Positions 1 to 10,169 of a stretch of DNA of 64,000 bases are shown here, in pieces. The DNA is from Trichoplax sp. H2 (lineage: Eukaryota; Placozoa; Uniplacotomia; Trichoplacea), in assembly GCA_003344405.1 (NCBI GenBank), contig NOWV01000242.1, positions 1 to 64,000 of the forward strand, read 5' to 3'. The notes under the pieces were generated by a model. It worked only from the letters and a program-made list of their open reading frames with translations. It ran no database searches and was not told the DNA's origin. The translations under genes were made by a program, and so were the position numbers. Each line of letters begins with the position of its first letter. Positions within the stretch are counted from its first letter, which is position 1.

Positions 1-819
1 CCTAGCGATCTTGGCAAAACAAGTTATGGTAGAACAAAGAATGTTCGGCACGACGATGACTATGGAAACTCCAGCCTATTGATAGGTGATGACCATGAAT
101 CCAGTAGGACTAATTTGTCCAGTCTACATCTACGGTAGAACCCAATAGCGTCCTCCCACCCCCCAAAAAGTAATTTTGGAGGTTTTGTTGATTGGCTAGA
201 GTACAGTAGAACAAAGTGGGAGATTGCAGTTGTAGCAATATCTTGTCAACAAAGAGCTTTATTCAAGATGGCTACGACGATCATGCAATCGGTGTGAATT
301 GATCGATTGGCTCCCTGTAAAATTGCTGGCGTTGTGGGCAAGTTAATCCACAACCAACGAATGAAAAGATTGAATGGGAGCTTATCAATGGATAATATCG
401 CTGCCTTGTGTGGAGAAAAAGCGTGAAAATTGCTAGACTGTGATTTTTTTTTTTATACAATATGTCCGGACGTTGAGTATCCTATGGATGAGTGAAATGG
501 AGATGAGCTTTTGACGGCGCATACAAGCGTCAATGAATAATAAGACAGTATAGGAATGGACTGAAATGACGACACAGTATGCAAAGAATGAATCTCTCCT
601 TTTAATTGCAGTCGATCAATCCAATGACTTGAGATGGCTTAATAGACTCAATTTCTTGATTGTACGGATCTCTAGCGTTATTATTTTCGATCGATCTTGT
701 CAGACTGCTCAACTTGAGTTAGCCAAATGTATCCATTGCATTGATTGTTTGGCCCACAGGGAAAGCATCAAGGTAAAATGACCATGCCATCATCGATATC
801 AAATGAATTGAAGGCGAGT
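1..819. other. Intergenic, nothing recognised
   Basis: No exon with splice sites or a familiar protein family was seen on either strand. Short open frames here have no recognisable domain. A T-run lies near 445-453. The nearest recognised gene on the right starts at 3244, so this may be flanking DNA of a gene outside the window. Confidence 0.5.
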
Positions 820-1370
820 TACTGTTGAGTTTTGGTTCCTGGCCAGTAATTAATTTCTTTTGGCTTTTTAGTCGCCGTCTGGTCTCGTCTCCGGTAGTAC
901 AGTGTACAGTGTACGTTTACAATGTACAGTGCATAGTACTGTACAGACCTTCCATCAAGGACTACCGAAAGAAAACCGATTGGAGCTTTAGGATGGTTAG
1001 GTTTGGATAGTGATATCCAGTGATAGTGATAGAATGTCCAGTACTTTCCGGGTTCCGATAGTGATATCCAGTGATAGTGATAGGATTTCCATTACTTTCC
1101 TTAACCTTTGGCTTTTCATTCGCCGTCAGGTCTCGTCTCCATTATACAGTGTACAGTGCACAGTACTGTAGAGACCTTTCATCATACTGTACTGTACAGT
1201 ACTGTACACTGTAGTTCTGTTTCCAAAATGTACAGTACAGTACAACACAAGTGGAGACTACAGTACTGTACAGTACTGTACGGTACAGTACCTCTACACT
1301 ATACAGTACAGTACTGTACAGTACAGTATTGTACTGTACAGCTTGGATGATGGAGAAACTCTCCAATTTT
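820..1370. repeat. GTAC-palindrome-rich repeat, about 248-bp duplication
   Basis: The block is dominated by self-complementary words such as TACTGTACAGTA and GTACAGTGTAC, so both strands read almost the same. A segment starting with a TTGGCTTTT word and a CGCCGTCNGGTCTCGTCTCC word occurs near 858 and again near 1106. The CGCCGT words lie at 873 and 1121, a spacing of 248 bp. After each copy a run of GTAC words follows. The densest part, about 1180-1345, could fold into several alternative hairpins. Open frames across it exist on both strands because the repeat is palindromic, and I do not regard them as genes. Confidence 0.85.
1006..1103. repeat. 51-bp tandem duplication (GATAGTGATATCCAGTGATA)
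   Basis: Two copies of a unit beginning GATAGTGATATCCAGTGATA start at 1006 and 1057, giving a 51-bp period. They lie between the two halves of the GTAC-rich repeat and appear to be part of the same larger unit. Confidence 0.8.
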
Positions 1371-3243
1371 AGCGATACTATCTGCAGGCTGCTATTTTGC
1401 TAAGCATGATTATAAATGCTACGGTGACCTTGCAAATACACTAACTCAGTATCAACAGGGACTCCATGCTCCAATGCCAAGCTAAAAGCAAGAAAATGAC
1501 ATGGGCGGAAAGTGGCTGCAGTCACAAAGATCTGACATTGGACGAATCATTTCACAGAATAGTGCACATCGCTGCCAAGTTTGTCCATCTTCAACGAGTG
1601 ATCGAGCTAAAAGTGGGTGATAGACTATCCAATGCAAAACAAAAGTCTAAAGCACACCTACAATTTGCTGCTCCTTGATAGCCGGTAAACAAAGCCAAAA
1701 GTATTAGTGACGGCGCCGAGCGCGTACAAATAATTCATTAACACGAAATTGTTAAACAGAACAATTTTTTTGCAGTTTGGAGAAATACGAAGTAGCGCTT
1801 TAGCAAAGAGCACTAATACGTATACCTAATCTCAACTTGAAGTATATTAATAAGATTTTATTGTATTACTTCAATTATGGATCAATTCATTTACATAGTT
1901 GGAGCCCGTTGATTTTCTACGTCCATTGTTCAGTACAGTAGACAAAAGTTGTCACGCCTGAGAGACTGCTATATTGGATGGAAGAGTCTATGATGGTTTT
2001 AGCAGGGATTGCTCAAAGAAAACCCATTTTCCACCGTCTCCTACTTCCTCTCTCTTACTATATCCATGCAGTATAAACATACAGTAGAGCAATCCAAGAG
2101 AGAGGAGTAGAAGACGGTGGAAAAAGGGTAACATTTTTACTTGAGTCTTGAGTAGTCCCTGGTTTTATGGTTAATCAATTTGTAATCGACGTACTGTATA
2201 GGCTCATCTGACTCCAATGTGGAGTAAGTGAATCTTTGGATACATTTACTTCAAATATCCCTGAATTAACCATCGACATAAAATAGGCTTCCATTTTTCT
2301 TCAAAAATAAGTATACTGTACACATCGAAATAAAAATGTTATTAAAATCTTGCTACAACGGTTTCATGAAAGTCATCGGGCTGGACTGGACTGTCAGTTT
2401 GGATCATAGAGATACCTCTACGATTTTGTGAAAATCCTTTCACTGCCCTATGCAGTGTGCCGTGTGCCCCTCGTTCAACGCAAAATTATTATCGACAGGA
2501 GTAAACAAACTTTCAACACACATTTCCAATTCAGTATTACTACTACAGTAATAATATCTGCTAATATCATCAGCAACTACTAAAATAGAGGGAAAAAGAG
2601 GATTTATAAACCCTTACAATACATAATGCTAAACGTACAGGAATTCGATAGCAGCTCTAGATAGTTGCCCATTATTCATTTCTTAACCGGGTAGCGGCTC
2701 TGCAGTCATGTCCAAGCACCAGGGATTTTCGGAGAGAAATTCCCTAGAACAGACACGCGGCACAGCCGACTATCAAGTCAAATAACGTTTACAGGCACTA
2801 TTCGAGATGCTTAGTCAACTCCTCTCATTAAGCTATGTCAACAAGAGCTTATAAATTTCAAAATAGTCTCATGATTAATTGTTATATATATTGATATTGA
2901 ATCGGATTGACTTCAATTATGGGAGGAAAATGGAGTCGCCTTGGTCCTTTCACAATGCTGTATCAAACACTGTTATAACTGCTAATGTCGAATTAGGGAC
3001 AACGAAACACTTCTTTCCTATCGAAAATGGCCTCGACCTTCTCTCAAATGAAAACAACAATTTTCAGCAGGAAAGCTTTCATTTAGACGATGGAAACAAA
3101 CTACGCATGTCTACTAGTCCAGTCGATCCTGCTGTGAGCCACCGCCTTGTTGCTCTAGTTACCAACTTTAGTATTTCAAATACCCCTCCATTGCCTTTCT
3201 ATCATGTCCATTTCTCATCATCAAACAGGATATCTGATTCGTC
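1371..3243. other. Intergenic DNA upstream of the fucosyltransferase gene
   Basis: Apart from the foldback element near 2.0-2.16 kb, I see no gene. A 132-codon open frame at 2879-3277 overlaps the FUT8-like start in another frame and matches no family I know. A good splice acceptor, AACAG before GATATCTG, lies just ahead of the fucosyltransferase ATG, so part of this stretch may be a 5' untranslated intron or leader exon. Confidence 0.5.
2003..2161. mobile_element. Foldback element, probable hAT-type MITE
   Basis: The two halves are near-perfect inverted repeats. The inner arms (about 2024-2057 and 2094-2128) pair a TTTTCCACCGTCTCCTAC segment with its reverse complement. The outer ends read CAGGGATTGCTCAA on the left and TTGAGTAGTCCCTG on the right. 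CAGGG termini are typical of hAT transposons. GGTTTTA stands immediately outside both ends (1995-2001 and 2161-2167), consistent with most of an 8-bp target-site duplication, although one G is shared with the terminus. There is no coding capacity, so it would be non-autonomous. Confidence 0.65.
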
Positions 3244-4749
3244 ATGCTTTGGATTAGGATATTCTTTGTACTATTGATCTGGTATATGACAATTGGTATT
3301 CATGTAGGAGCTCAATTTCAAGCAGAGAAAGATGAAACGGCCCAATTCGACGTACTAACTGATTCAATGCAATACATGCCGACGATGAGAAGAGCATCAC
3401 TTCTGGCTCAGCATCTTGAGGTTGATTATGGCTTAGGCAAGATCAATCCTAACCAAAATATTGATGAAAAGTATAGGTTAAAAGCTCTTAATGTTAGTCT
3501 ATTAACTCAGCGTCGATTGCATGGCTTGCAATTTCCCCCAAATTGTTCGTCAGTCAAGCTATTGCTATGTCAAGTGCCACCTCATGGTTTAGGAAGTGTT
3601 CTGCATCATCTAGCTTATTGTTTAATTTTTGGTTATGGACTGAATAGGACAGTTGTTTTTGATTGGGAAGAATTTCGATATGAAATCCAATGGAATGATT
3701 ACTTTTATCCATTAACCAATTGTACTGTAACGCCTGATATCCAAAATCAGGCTGCTAAATATGATTTCACTTGGTTGGGACACGATCTTGCGCAACTTGA
3801 TCATAAAGTCATCGCTTTTCCTTTCGGCTATATTCTTCATCGCCAATATGGTTATATGGTTCCGGCTGATCTAGTTGCAGATATTTTGCCTTGGTGTGAT
3901 GATCCTGTTTTATGGTGGCATTCTTTAGTCATGCGCTACGTTCTATTACCAACATCGAAATTGCGATCATTACTATTAATGGCTCGAAAACGCTTACAAT
4001 ATCCGTCGTCTACGGTCGGTATTCATATTCGTCATACAGATAAACTATTTAAAGAAGCTAAATATTACGGACTACAGGAATATCTTGAGATTGCAGATTC
4101 CTATTTTAAATCGTTAGCTAGCAATGGCAGTTCCGATGATACCAACAAAGTCATTTTTTTAGCCACGGATGATACAAAAGTTGCCCAACTATCAAAGTCC
4201 TTTCGTCGTCAATATACCATTATAAATGATTATGATGCTACATCTCTTGCTGAAGGGAGCTACTATAAATCACCAAGATATTCAAAGAGAGGATTTGAAA
4301 CTGCACTCGTTGATATCTACCTTTTAGCTGCTAGTGACTATACTATTGTGACCATGTCATCCAACGTAGGAAGACTAGTATATGAAATTAAAAAAATTTA
4401 TCTATGGCACGATATAAGTCATACTATATACAGTTTAGATGAAGCCTATAATTTATTTGGTTGCGATCGTTATATAATCCATCATCGCCAACGTGCAGTA
4501 CATGTCGCTGTTAAGGAATACAAGGCTAAAGATGACAATAGGGAACTATCTCTTCAACCAGGGGATCTGGTATACTTTGAAAGATTGGGTTTGAGACCTA
4601 ATCAATATTTTGGTTATTCTGAGACGTTGCAACGTCATGGAATCTATCCCATTGATTGCGTCAAAATTGTAACAAAAATTTATGATTATCCTGTATATGA
4701 AGAATTTGCAAAAACTACTATTAACCGATTAGAGCTTTATGATGGTTAG
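3244..4749 (+). CDS. FUT8: FUT8-like alpha-1,6-fucosyltransferase
   Basis: A 501-residue intronless frame that should encode a Golgi type II membrane enzyme moving fucose from GDP-fucose to the innermost GlcNAc of N-glycans. Residues 5-24 form a signal anchor. The GDP-fucose site GIHIRHTDK (residues about 259-267) matches the family HVRRTDK motif, with the glutamate of KEAKYYG conserved. A second conserved block, DIYLLAASDYTIVTMSSNVG, carries the Asp and Ser-Ser of the acceptor region. A C-terminal SH3-like domain (residues about 420-490, LQPGD ... YPIDCVK) is diagnostic of FUT8. Oddities: the second arginine of the RR pair is histidine (264), the stem is much shorter than in vertebrate FUT8 (about 575 residues), and there are no introns. 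The start is the first in-frame ATG before the anchor. An AATAAA lies at 4877. Confidence 0.88.
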   Translation: MLWIRIFFVLLIWYMTIGIHVGAQFQAEKDETAQFDVLTDSMQYMPTMRRASLLAQHLEVDYGLGKINPNQNIDEKYRLKALNVSLLTQRRLHGLQFPPNCSSVKLLLCQVPPHGLGSVLHHLAYCLIFGYGLNRTVVFDWEEFRYEIQWNDYFYPLTNCTVTPDIQNQAAKYDFTWLGHDLAQLDHKVIAFPFGYILHRQYGYMVPADLVADILPWCDDPVLWWHSLVMRYVLLPTSKLRSLLLMARKRLQYPSSTVGIHIRHTDKLFKEAKYYGLQEYLEIADSYFKSLASNGSSDDTNKVIFLATDDTKVAQLSKSFRRQYTIINDYDATSLAEGSYYKSPRYSKRGFETALVDIYLLAASDYTIVTMSSNVGRLVYEIKKIYLWHDISHTIYSLDEAYNLFGCDRYIIHHRQRAVHVAVKEYKAKDDNRELSLQPGDLVYFERLGLRPNQYFGYSETLQRHGIYPIDCVKIVTKIYDYPVYEEFAKTTINRLELYDG

Positions 4750-5029
4750 GTTCCGATAGTGATGTAAAATTGTGAATATACTTTAAAATTTTTCCAAATA
4801 CGAAATATTTTATTCATTGAGAGAATCATGTATTACAGAGTACAGAAGCAAGCAGGACATACTGTTATATCTTAATAATAAAACAATAGAATTTTGATAC
4901 TAGGAGCAATAATTTCATCATTGTCTTTGTGAAGTATTTATTTTTTATCAATATAATACGCTTGTTTTGAGATGATTAGTCAGACCATAAACTTGTAAGA
5001 ATACTATATCTACGTTAGTAAATCAAATT

Positions 5030-7409
5030 TCATTTGCTAGAAAGTTTATCACCAGTAGCCAAGATGCATTTGATATTGGTATATCTTCCAACAAATTTGA
5101 TTGCCATTCCGACAAGTCGTAGTTGTATAAAAGCACGAGGTGCTATCAAACCAGAATATCTTTTGTACTGGTTGACACTGTATTCATAAAACCCTATTAG
5201 AGGCCAATAATACCGAAGCAGTTAATATCTATATGGTCACCATGCTTTAGACAATACCTGCTATAAACTCCTTAATATAGAAGTAAGGAGCAATATAAAA
5301 TTGAACTTAATAAGGTGAACTACCCTCTGTTCATGCTGAATATAATTAGATAAATTAGGAGATACCGACATTATTTCCTCAAATACACCTTATTTATAGT
5401 TTAAACTTTAAAACTATGCATTACTAACTCGATCAGCGGTAAAAATTATTAAATGCACGATCTTGCAATGTTTATGTCAGCGACTATCGTGAGCAAGTAT
5501 AATTAATTAATACAAGATAGACGTATATTGCTGTACAACAGCATCACTTACCATTAAATACATGTTCTGAAAGATCCACAATCCTGACATTACAAAAACC
5601 AGCAGATTTCATTTGCAACGCATAAGTATCCATGGATACCATATTCGCTTTTGGAACCAGGAAGAATTTTGAGGCACAAGTCTTGACTAACTCTTGTAAT
5701 AGTGATGATTTCCTACGGTCAAAAAGAGTACCAGAAACCCTTAATTTCTATAAATAAGATTTTTACTACATTTTCGAAGTAGAAATTGCAGGATAGCTGA
5801 AATAGTTAATTTATATGTAAAAGCACAATTTTTAAACACTCACTTTACTATGCATTGATACCTGTTGTTAAATACGAAATCAATTAGACCTAGCGAACCA
5901 CCTGGGCGTAGCAAGGCATACGCTTTGGAGAAGAATACTTCTCTAGTACGATAGTGGTAAGCACTATCAAGGCTGACAATCTATTATATTACAAGAAGAA
6001 AACGAAATTTCATGAGGTCATAAGCCCATAAAATCATACATAAGTTATGAGCAATGTCATACAATGTTATGATCAATTCACGTGCTGCAACATCAATCGA
6101 GCATATTTGCACATAGAATAAAAAATAGATCGTTTGTTTTTCTAATTAGATGCATACAATCTAACCTTGTCAAAAGTAGCCCTGGCAAAGTTTAGATCAT
6201 CCGCACTCCCCAGCATTAGCTGTACGCGTTTCTCTAACCCTAAATCCCTGACACGCCGTTTGGCAACCGCAACCTGAGTAAATTTTATTCAAAAATAGGA
6301 GCATTTATAATACTGTACATTCACCTTAACTGTGAGCTATCAACAAGTGTTAGGTCTGATACAATCATACGTATAACCTGGGACGGCACAACTTCCACCG
6401 CTATAATATCAACACCATAGTGTTGATGCCACCATATGTCTTGATCCCCACATCCAAAACCAATATCTAAACATCGATTGCCAGGTTGCATATTGACAGC
6501 CTCAGCTAATTTGCCCGCCATTCTGGAACATGCTTGAGGGAAAATAACTATACCGGAAATAATGATAATACCTGTGTGTTAGTGAATCAGAAAAATTTTT
6601 TAATTTACCAACTTGATACACCGTATCAGAAAGAGAATAGTCCGGAACAAAATATTTGTTCAGTAGAATCACAGAATACATTTCGATTTATTATCTAAGA
6701 ATTAAGTATATACTTTATAATCATTTTTAAAACTGAATTATTTAGATAGTATCTCAGGTAGCTGAATTTGTATCAGTCAACCTGACAAATTTTATTGCAA
6801 CGATAATACTATTTCATATTCAATATTTGATCGTAGTACAGCGCTACAACTTTTGCAAAGGGGTATCAAAAGCTAGATTAGATCTCTGTAGACTCTATAC
6901 TTAATACCATTCAATGCCATACAATTATTTACGCTTGATCATCAATCTCAATTGAAGAATTTAATTCTTAGTAACTAAAGTTTCAATCAGAAACAATCGC
7001 TAACTATCAGAATAGATAGATAACCAATAAAACCTTCAGTCATGGCTCATCACTGCATTGCAGTAATAAATGAAGAAATCTAAAAATTGGATATAGTCGT
7101 CATGTTATTACCTTCCTTATCGTCCCTCCTCTTTTCCCAATATCCAAAGTTCATCCAATAAGTGTCTATATTGCAATTCATCGCCATTCGACTTTCTTGA
7201 AATTGATTAATATCGTAAAATCTTGATAGTTCTGATGTGTTATTTAGCTTATTATCGTAATATCTCCAAGTTAATAACTTAAAAGGGAACTTTATCATTG
7301 ATTTAAGAAATCGTAATATTATATCGCCAAATAAACAATCAGATGCTAGTAAACCAATGATGGACCCCATAAATAGAATTATGGCATCTCGTAAAGTTAT
7401 ATCAATCAT
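5030..7409 (-). CDS. Membrane-anchored class I SAM methyltransferase
   Basis: Reading from the right, exons are 7112-7409, a segment ending at 6609 (open from 6681), 6378-6532, 6166-6273, 5862-5980, about 5552-5739 and 5030-5193 (stop at 5030). The first exon has a hydrophobic N-terminal segment (AIILFMGSIIGLLASDCLFG) and ends in WMNFGYWEK, the signature before the catalytic domain in small-molecule methyltransferases of the tocopherol/phosphoethanolamine type. Later exons give CSRMAGKLAEAV, the SAM-binding LDIGFGCGDQD, VEVVPSQVAVAKRRV, FDKIVSLDSAYHY and LLRPGGSLGLIDF. Phases agree from 6609 to the stop. The join between exon 1 and the exon ending at 6609 is not solved, because no AG acceptor in the right frame is visible. 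The ATG at 6681 could be an alternative start lacking the anchor. The substrate is unknown. Confidence 0.75.
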
Positions 7410-8228
7410 TATTAGAGCTGGTCTAAGGCTATTCGTTTAAAGAATTAGCAAGGAAGCATAACATGAAAATCGCCCTATAATGCTTCAATCATCACTTCCA
7501 GGTATGGCTAAAATTGCATGATAGTAAAAAAAAATCTGCCGCCCTTTCTATAAATCACCTTGAGTTTGTCCTTTCAATTGGAGATTTCTATTCAGTAAAC
7601 AGTGTACCGCATTTACGACCGACTTCTTTGAGGACCCAAAACTCTATGTTTTGGCTATTACTCTTTTGTACCTACTGTAGATCCTCCTGTAGTTGCGATT
7701 GAATTAAAGTATAGAAATTTTAATTTAGGAGTAAAAATATTCTGTATGCAAGCGAATTATAGCCCAGTTACTCCTGATGTGCTTCAGTAGAGGAGTTGAT
7801 TAGAGCTCCAATAAATGCCAGCAAGCTTTTTTAGCTGCTTAACTTAGTTGGTTTAGACAAGATAAAATAAGGCCAATGAGTACTACTGTAGTAAAATAGC
7901 TCGGTGCATACCAATTTCTCCAGTCAACTTAATAATAATGATTGCAGCTGGATAAGAACATCGACGATTACCTCACCGGCTGCTGTAAAATGAGCTGTTG
8001 AACCTTGGAACTGGAAGATGGAGGATGGTCATTTCTCACTTTTATTTATTGCATTATATTTATAGTGTTTATACTAGTGTCTGTATTCCTATAGCATACA
8101 GCACCCAGTATATTTTATTGCTGTCCGTACGGCAATCCCGCTACTTTCAGAAGAGCTTCCTTCTACGACGTTCGGGCGTATCTAGGAGACGCTCTTAATT
8201 TGCCAACAGCTCTCTTTAAATCTCTGCT
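7410..8228. other. Divergent intergenic region, no gene seen
   Basis: This lies between the 5' ends of the minus-strand methyltransferase gene and the plus-strand BPHL-like gene, so it probably holds both promoters. Short open frames near 7514 and 7998 have no family features. Confidence 0.5.
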
Positions 8229-9158
8229 ATGATACAAGTATTACGTCGGATTAGACAAAATATAGCAACTGATTTCCTTTACTGTAGAAAGCATCGATTT
8301 AGTTACGGCAAATCTTGGTTTGTCAATTATAGCAAGTATAATAACAGGATGACGTCTGAATTGCCTAAGGATGTGCAATCGGGTAAGATTGAAATCAACG
8401 GTGTTGAGTTATATTATAGTAAACGAGGCCAAGGGCAGCCAGTAGTACTCTGCATGCCAGGCTCTTTCGGAACTGGTTTGAGCGATTTTAAGCATAACTT
8501 TTATGCCCTATCGGAGAGTATGACTGTTGTTACATTTGATCCTCGCGGCTATGGAAATTCAAGGCCTCCCGATCGACAATTTCCTGTCGATTTTTATCGT
8601 ATCGACGCCGATGATACAATCCAGTTAATGAACAAGCTAGGTTTCGACAAATATTGCTTACTAGGATGGAGTGATGGTGGTATAACTGCCATTATTCATG
8701 CAGCTACAAATTCTAAAAGTGTTTCGAAATTGATTCTCTTAAATGCTTGTGCATACTTTACTAAGGCTGATTGTGATCTGATGGAGCCTTTAATGGATAT
8801 CTCGAAATGGAATCCAAAAACCTTAGATGTTTTAAGTGGAATATATGGTCGAGAAACATTGGCACAGATGAATAAGGATTATTACCAAACTTTCTTTCAA
8901 ATATATAAAAACGGTGGAGATGTTTGCAAAGCAGACGCTGATAAAATAGCGTGTCCTACGTTAATTGTTCATGGTGAAAAAGATCCTATGATACCCTCCC
9001 TTCATGCACATTATCTACATGAGCATATTAAACATTCCCATCTATGTATAGTCCCAGATGGAAAGCATGCCATACATAAGCGTCAGCCGGATAAAATCAA
9101 CAAATTAGTAGAGAGATTCTTCCTTGAAGATGTAGCACTTCAATGGGATCAATTATAG
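8229..9158 (+). CDS. BPHL: BPHL-like alpha/beta hydrolase (valacyclovir hydrolase type)
   Basis: A 309-residue intronless frame. The family comprises serine hydrolases acting on alpha-amino-acid esters and homocysteine thiolactone, often mitochondrial. Seen here: the nucleophile elbow LGWSDGG with Ser148, the acid Asp252 in VHGEKDP and the base His280 in DGKHAIH, forming a complete triad. The block FDPRGYGNSRPPDRQFPVDF is close to the vertebrate BPHL sequence. Residues 1-40 are rich in Arg and Lys without acidic clusters (MIQVLRRIRQ...), which fits a mitochondrial targeting peptide before the catalytic domain starting near residue 50. Length matches the family (about 290). The gene stands alone with no intron. 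Confidence 0.9.
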   Translation: MIQVLRRIRQNIATDFLYCRKHRFSYGKSWFVNYSKYNNRMTSELPKDVQSGKIEINGVELYYSKRGQGQPVVLCMPGSFGTGLSDFKHNFYALSESMTVVTFDPRGYGNSRPPDRQFPVDFYRIDADDTIQLMNKLGFDKYCLLGWSDGGITAIIHAATNSKSVSKLILLNACAYFTKADCDLMEPLMDISKWNPKTLDVLSGIYGRETLAQMNKDYYQTFFQIYKNGGDVCKADADKIACPTLIVHGEKDPMIPSLHAHYLHEHIKHSHLCIVPDGKHAIHKRQPDKINKLVERFFLEDVALQWDQL

Positions 9159-10169
9159 ATTATGAGAATAGTCCTTAGACTCATGTATTGCCTTCGAGAC
9201 CGGCCTTATAAAGCTATATGAGCATACGCATATTACGAAAGACGATGCTCTAAAATAGGAATATAAGCATTTCTATTCTATTATAATTATGGTATTATGC
9301 CACAACTTATTAGTACAGTATCTGTGTTGTATCTAAAGCAAATGATACGTTTTTGTGGAATCTGCTGTATAGCACATGTGTTATTCGCCAATGTAAGTAA
9401 GTATGGCATACACCAAATATTGCAATGTTACAACATCAATATATGGAATCTGATTAGAAATGCTAATACTTCAGTAATGCGCGATTGTAGTCAAAAAGTG
9501 GTTATCCTTTCTTCATGTTACTAGTGTACTGATTCTCGATTTCATTCATATGCCTTTTAATTGTTCTTACTGAGAACAGACTTTGATTCTCAGTTTAAAG
9601 TAGTAATCTTTACATTTTTTATTATAAAAAAGTATTTAATTTTAACGAATATAACGCTGAATGACTGATTACGAGATAAACTGTAGATAACTTTCACAGT
9701 TATCCTTCGTAAAATGAGCCATCTCCAAAAAATAAAGGTATCATTATCTTTTAAACTTTTGAGCAAAATTCGATTCACTATTAATTTATAATCAATAAAA
9801 CAGTCTACTATATTTTCTCACGTCCAACATATAATAACACATCTTCAATATTATTATCAAAGTAAGGTATATATCAGATGTACTATCATAAACACTCTGT
9901 GTAAAAATTACAATTTCTTATGATTATACATCATAGATAAAAGCTATGATACATATCAATTACGGTAGCTATAAGCCAAACTTAATCTTAGGAGAACAAG
10001 CAAAGAATAATATCATAGGCATATTTTTGTAAGCAGTTATTCCAACTTGTACACAGTACACATTGGTAGATATAAAAATAGAAAACAAGATTTCAATTTC
10101 GATTAACGGCATTCATACCAAAGACTGAATAATATTGAAAAAATTCAACAAATTTATTTACAATTAGTC
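9159..10169. other. Convergent intergenic region, no gene seen
   Basis: AT-rich spacer between the 3' ends of the BPHL-like gene and the SLC35B3 gene. The short frame at 9297-9524 has no domain features. This is likely 3' untranslated sequence on both sides. Confidence 0.5.

Noticed and set aside
1108-1366. Open frames on both strands in the GTAC block
   Set aside because: The sequence is palindromic, so both strands stay open by repeat composition. The peptides are Tyr/Thr/Val/Cys-rich repeats.
2879-3277. 132-codon open frame overlapping the FUT8-like start
   Set aside because: No family features. It overlaps the better-supported gene in another frame and spans a likely 5' UTR splice acceptor.
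6321-6377. Extension of the methyltransferase exon past VEVVPSQ to SSQLR
   Set aside because: The donor CCCAG/GTTATACG at 6378/6377 gives the correct phase and the expected VAVAKRRV continuation. The longer form breaks the phase.
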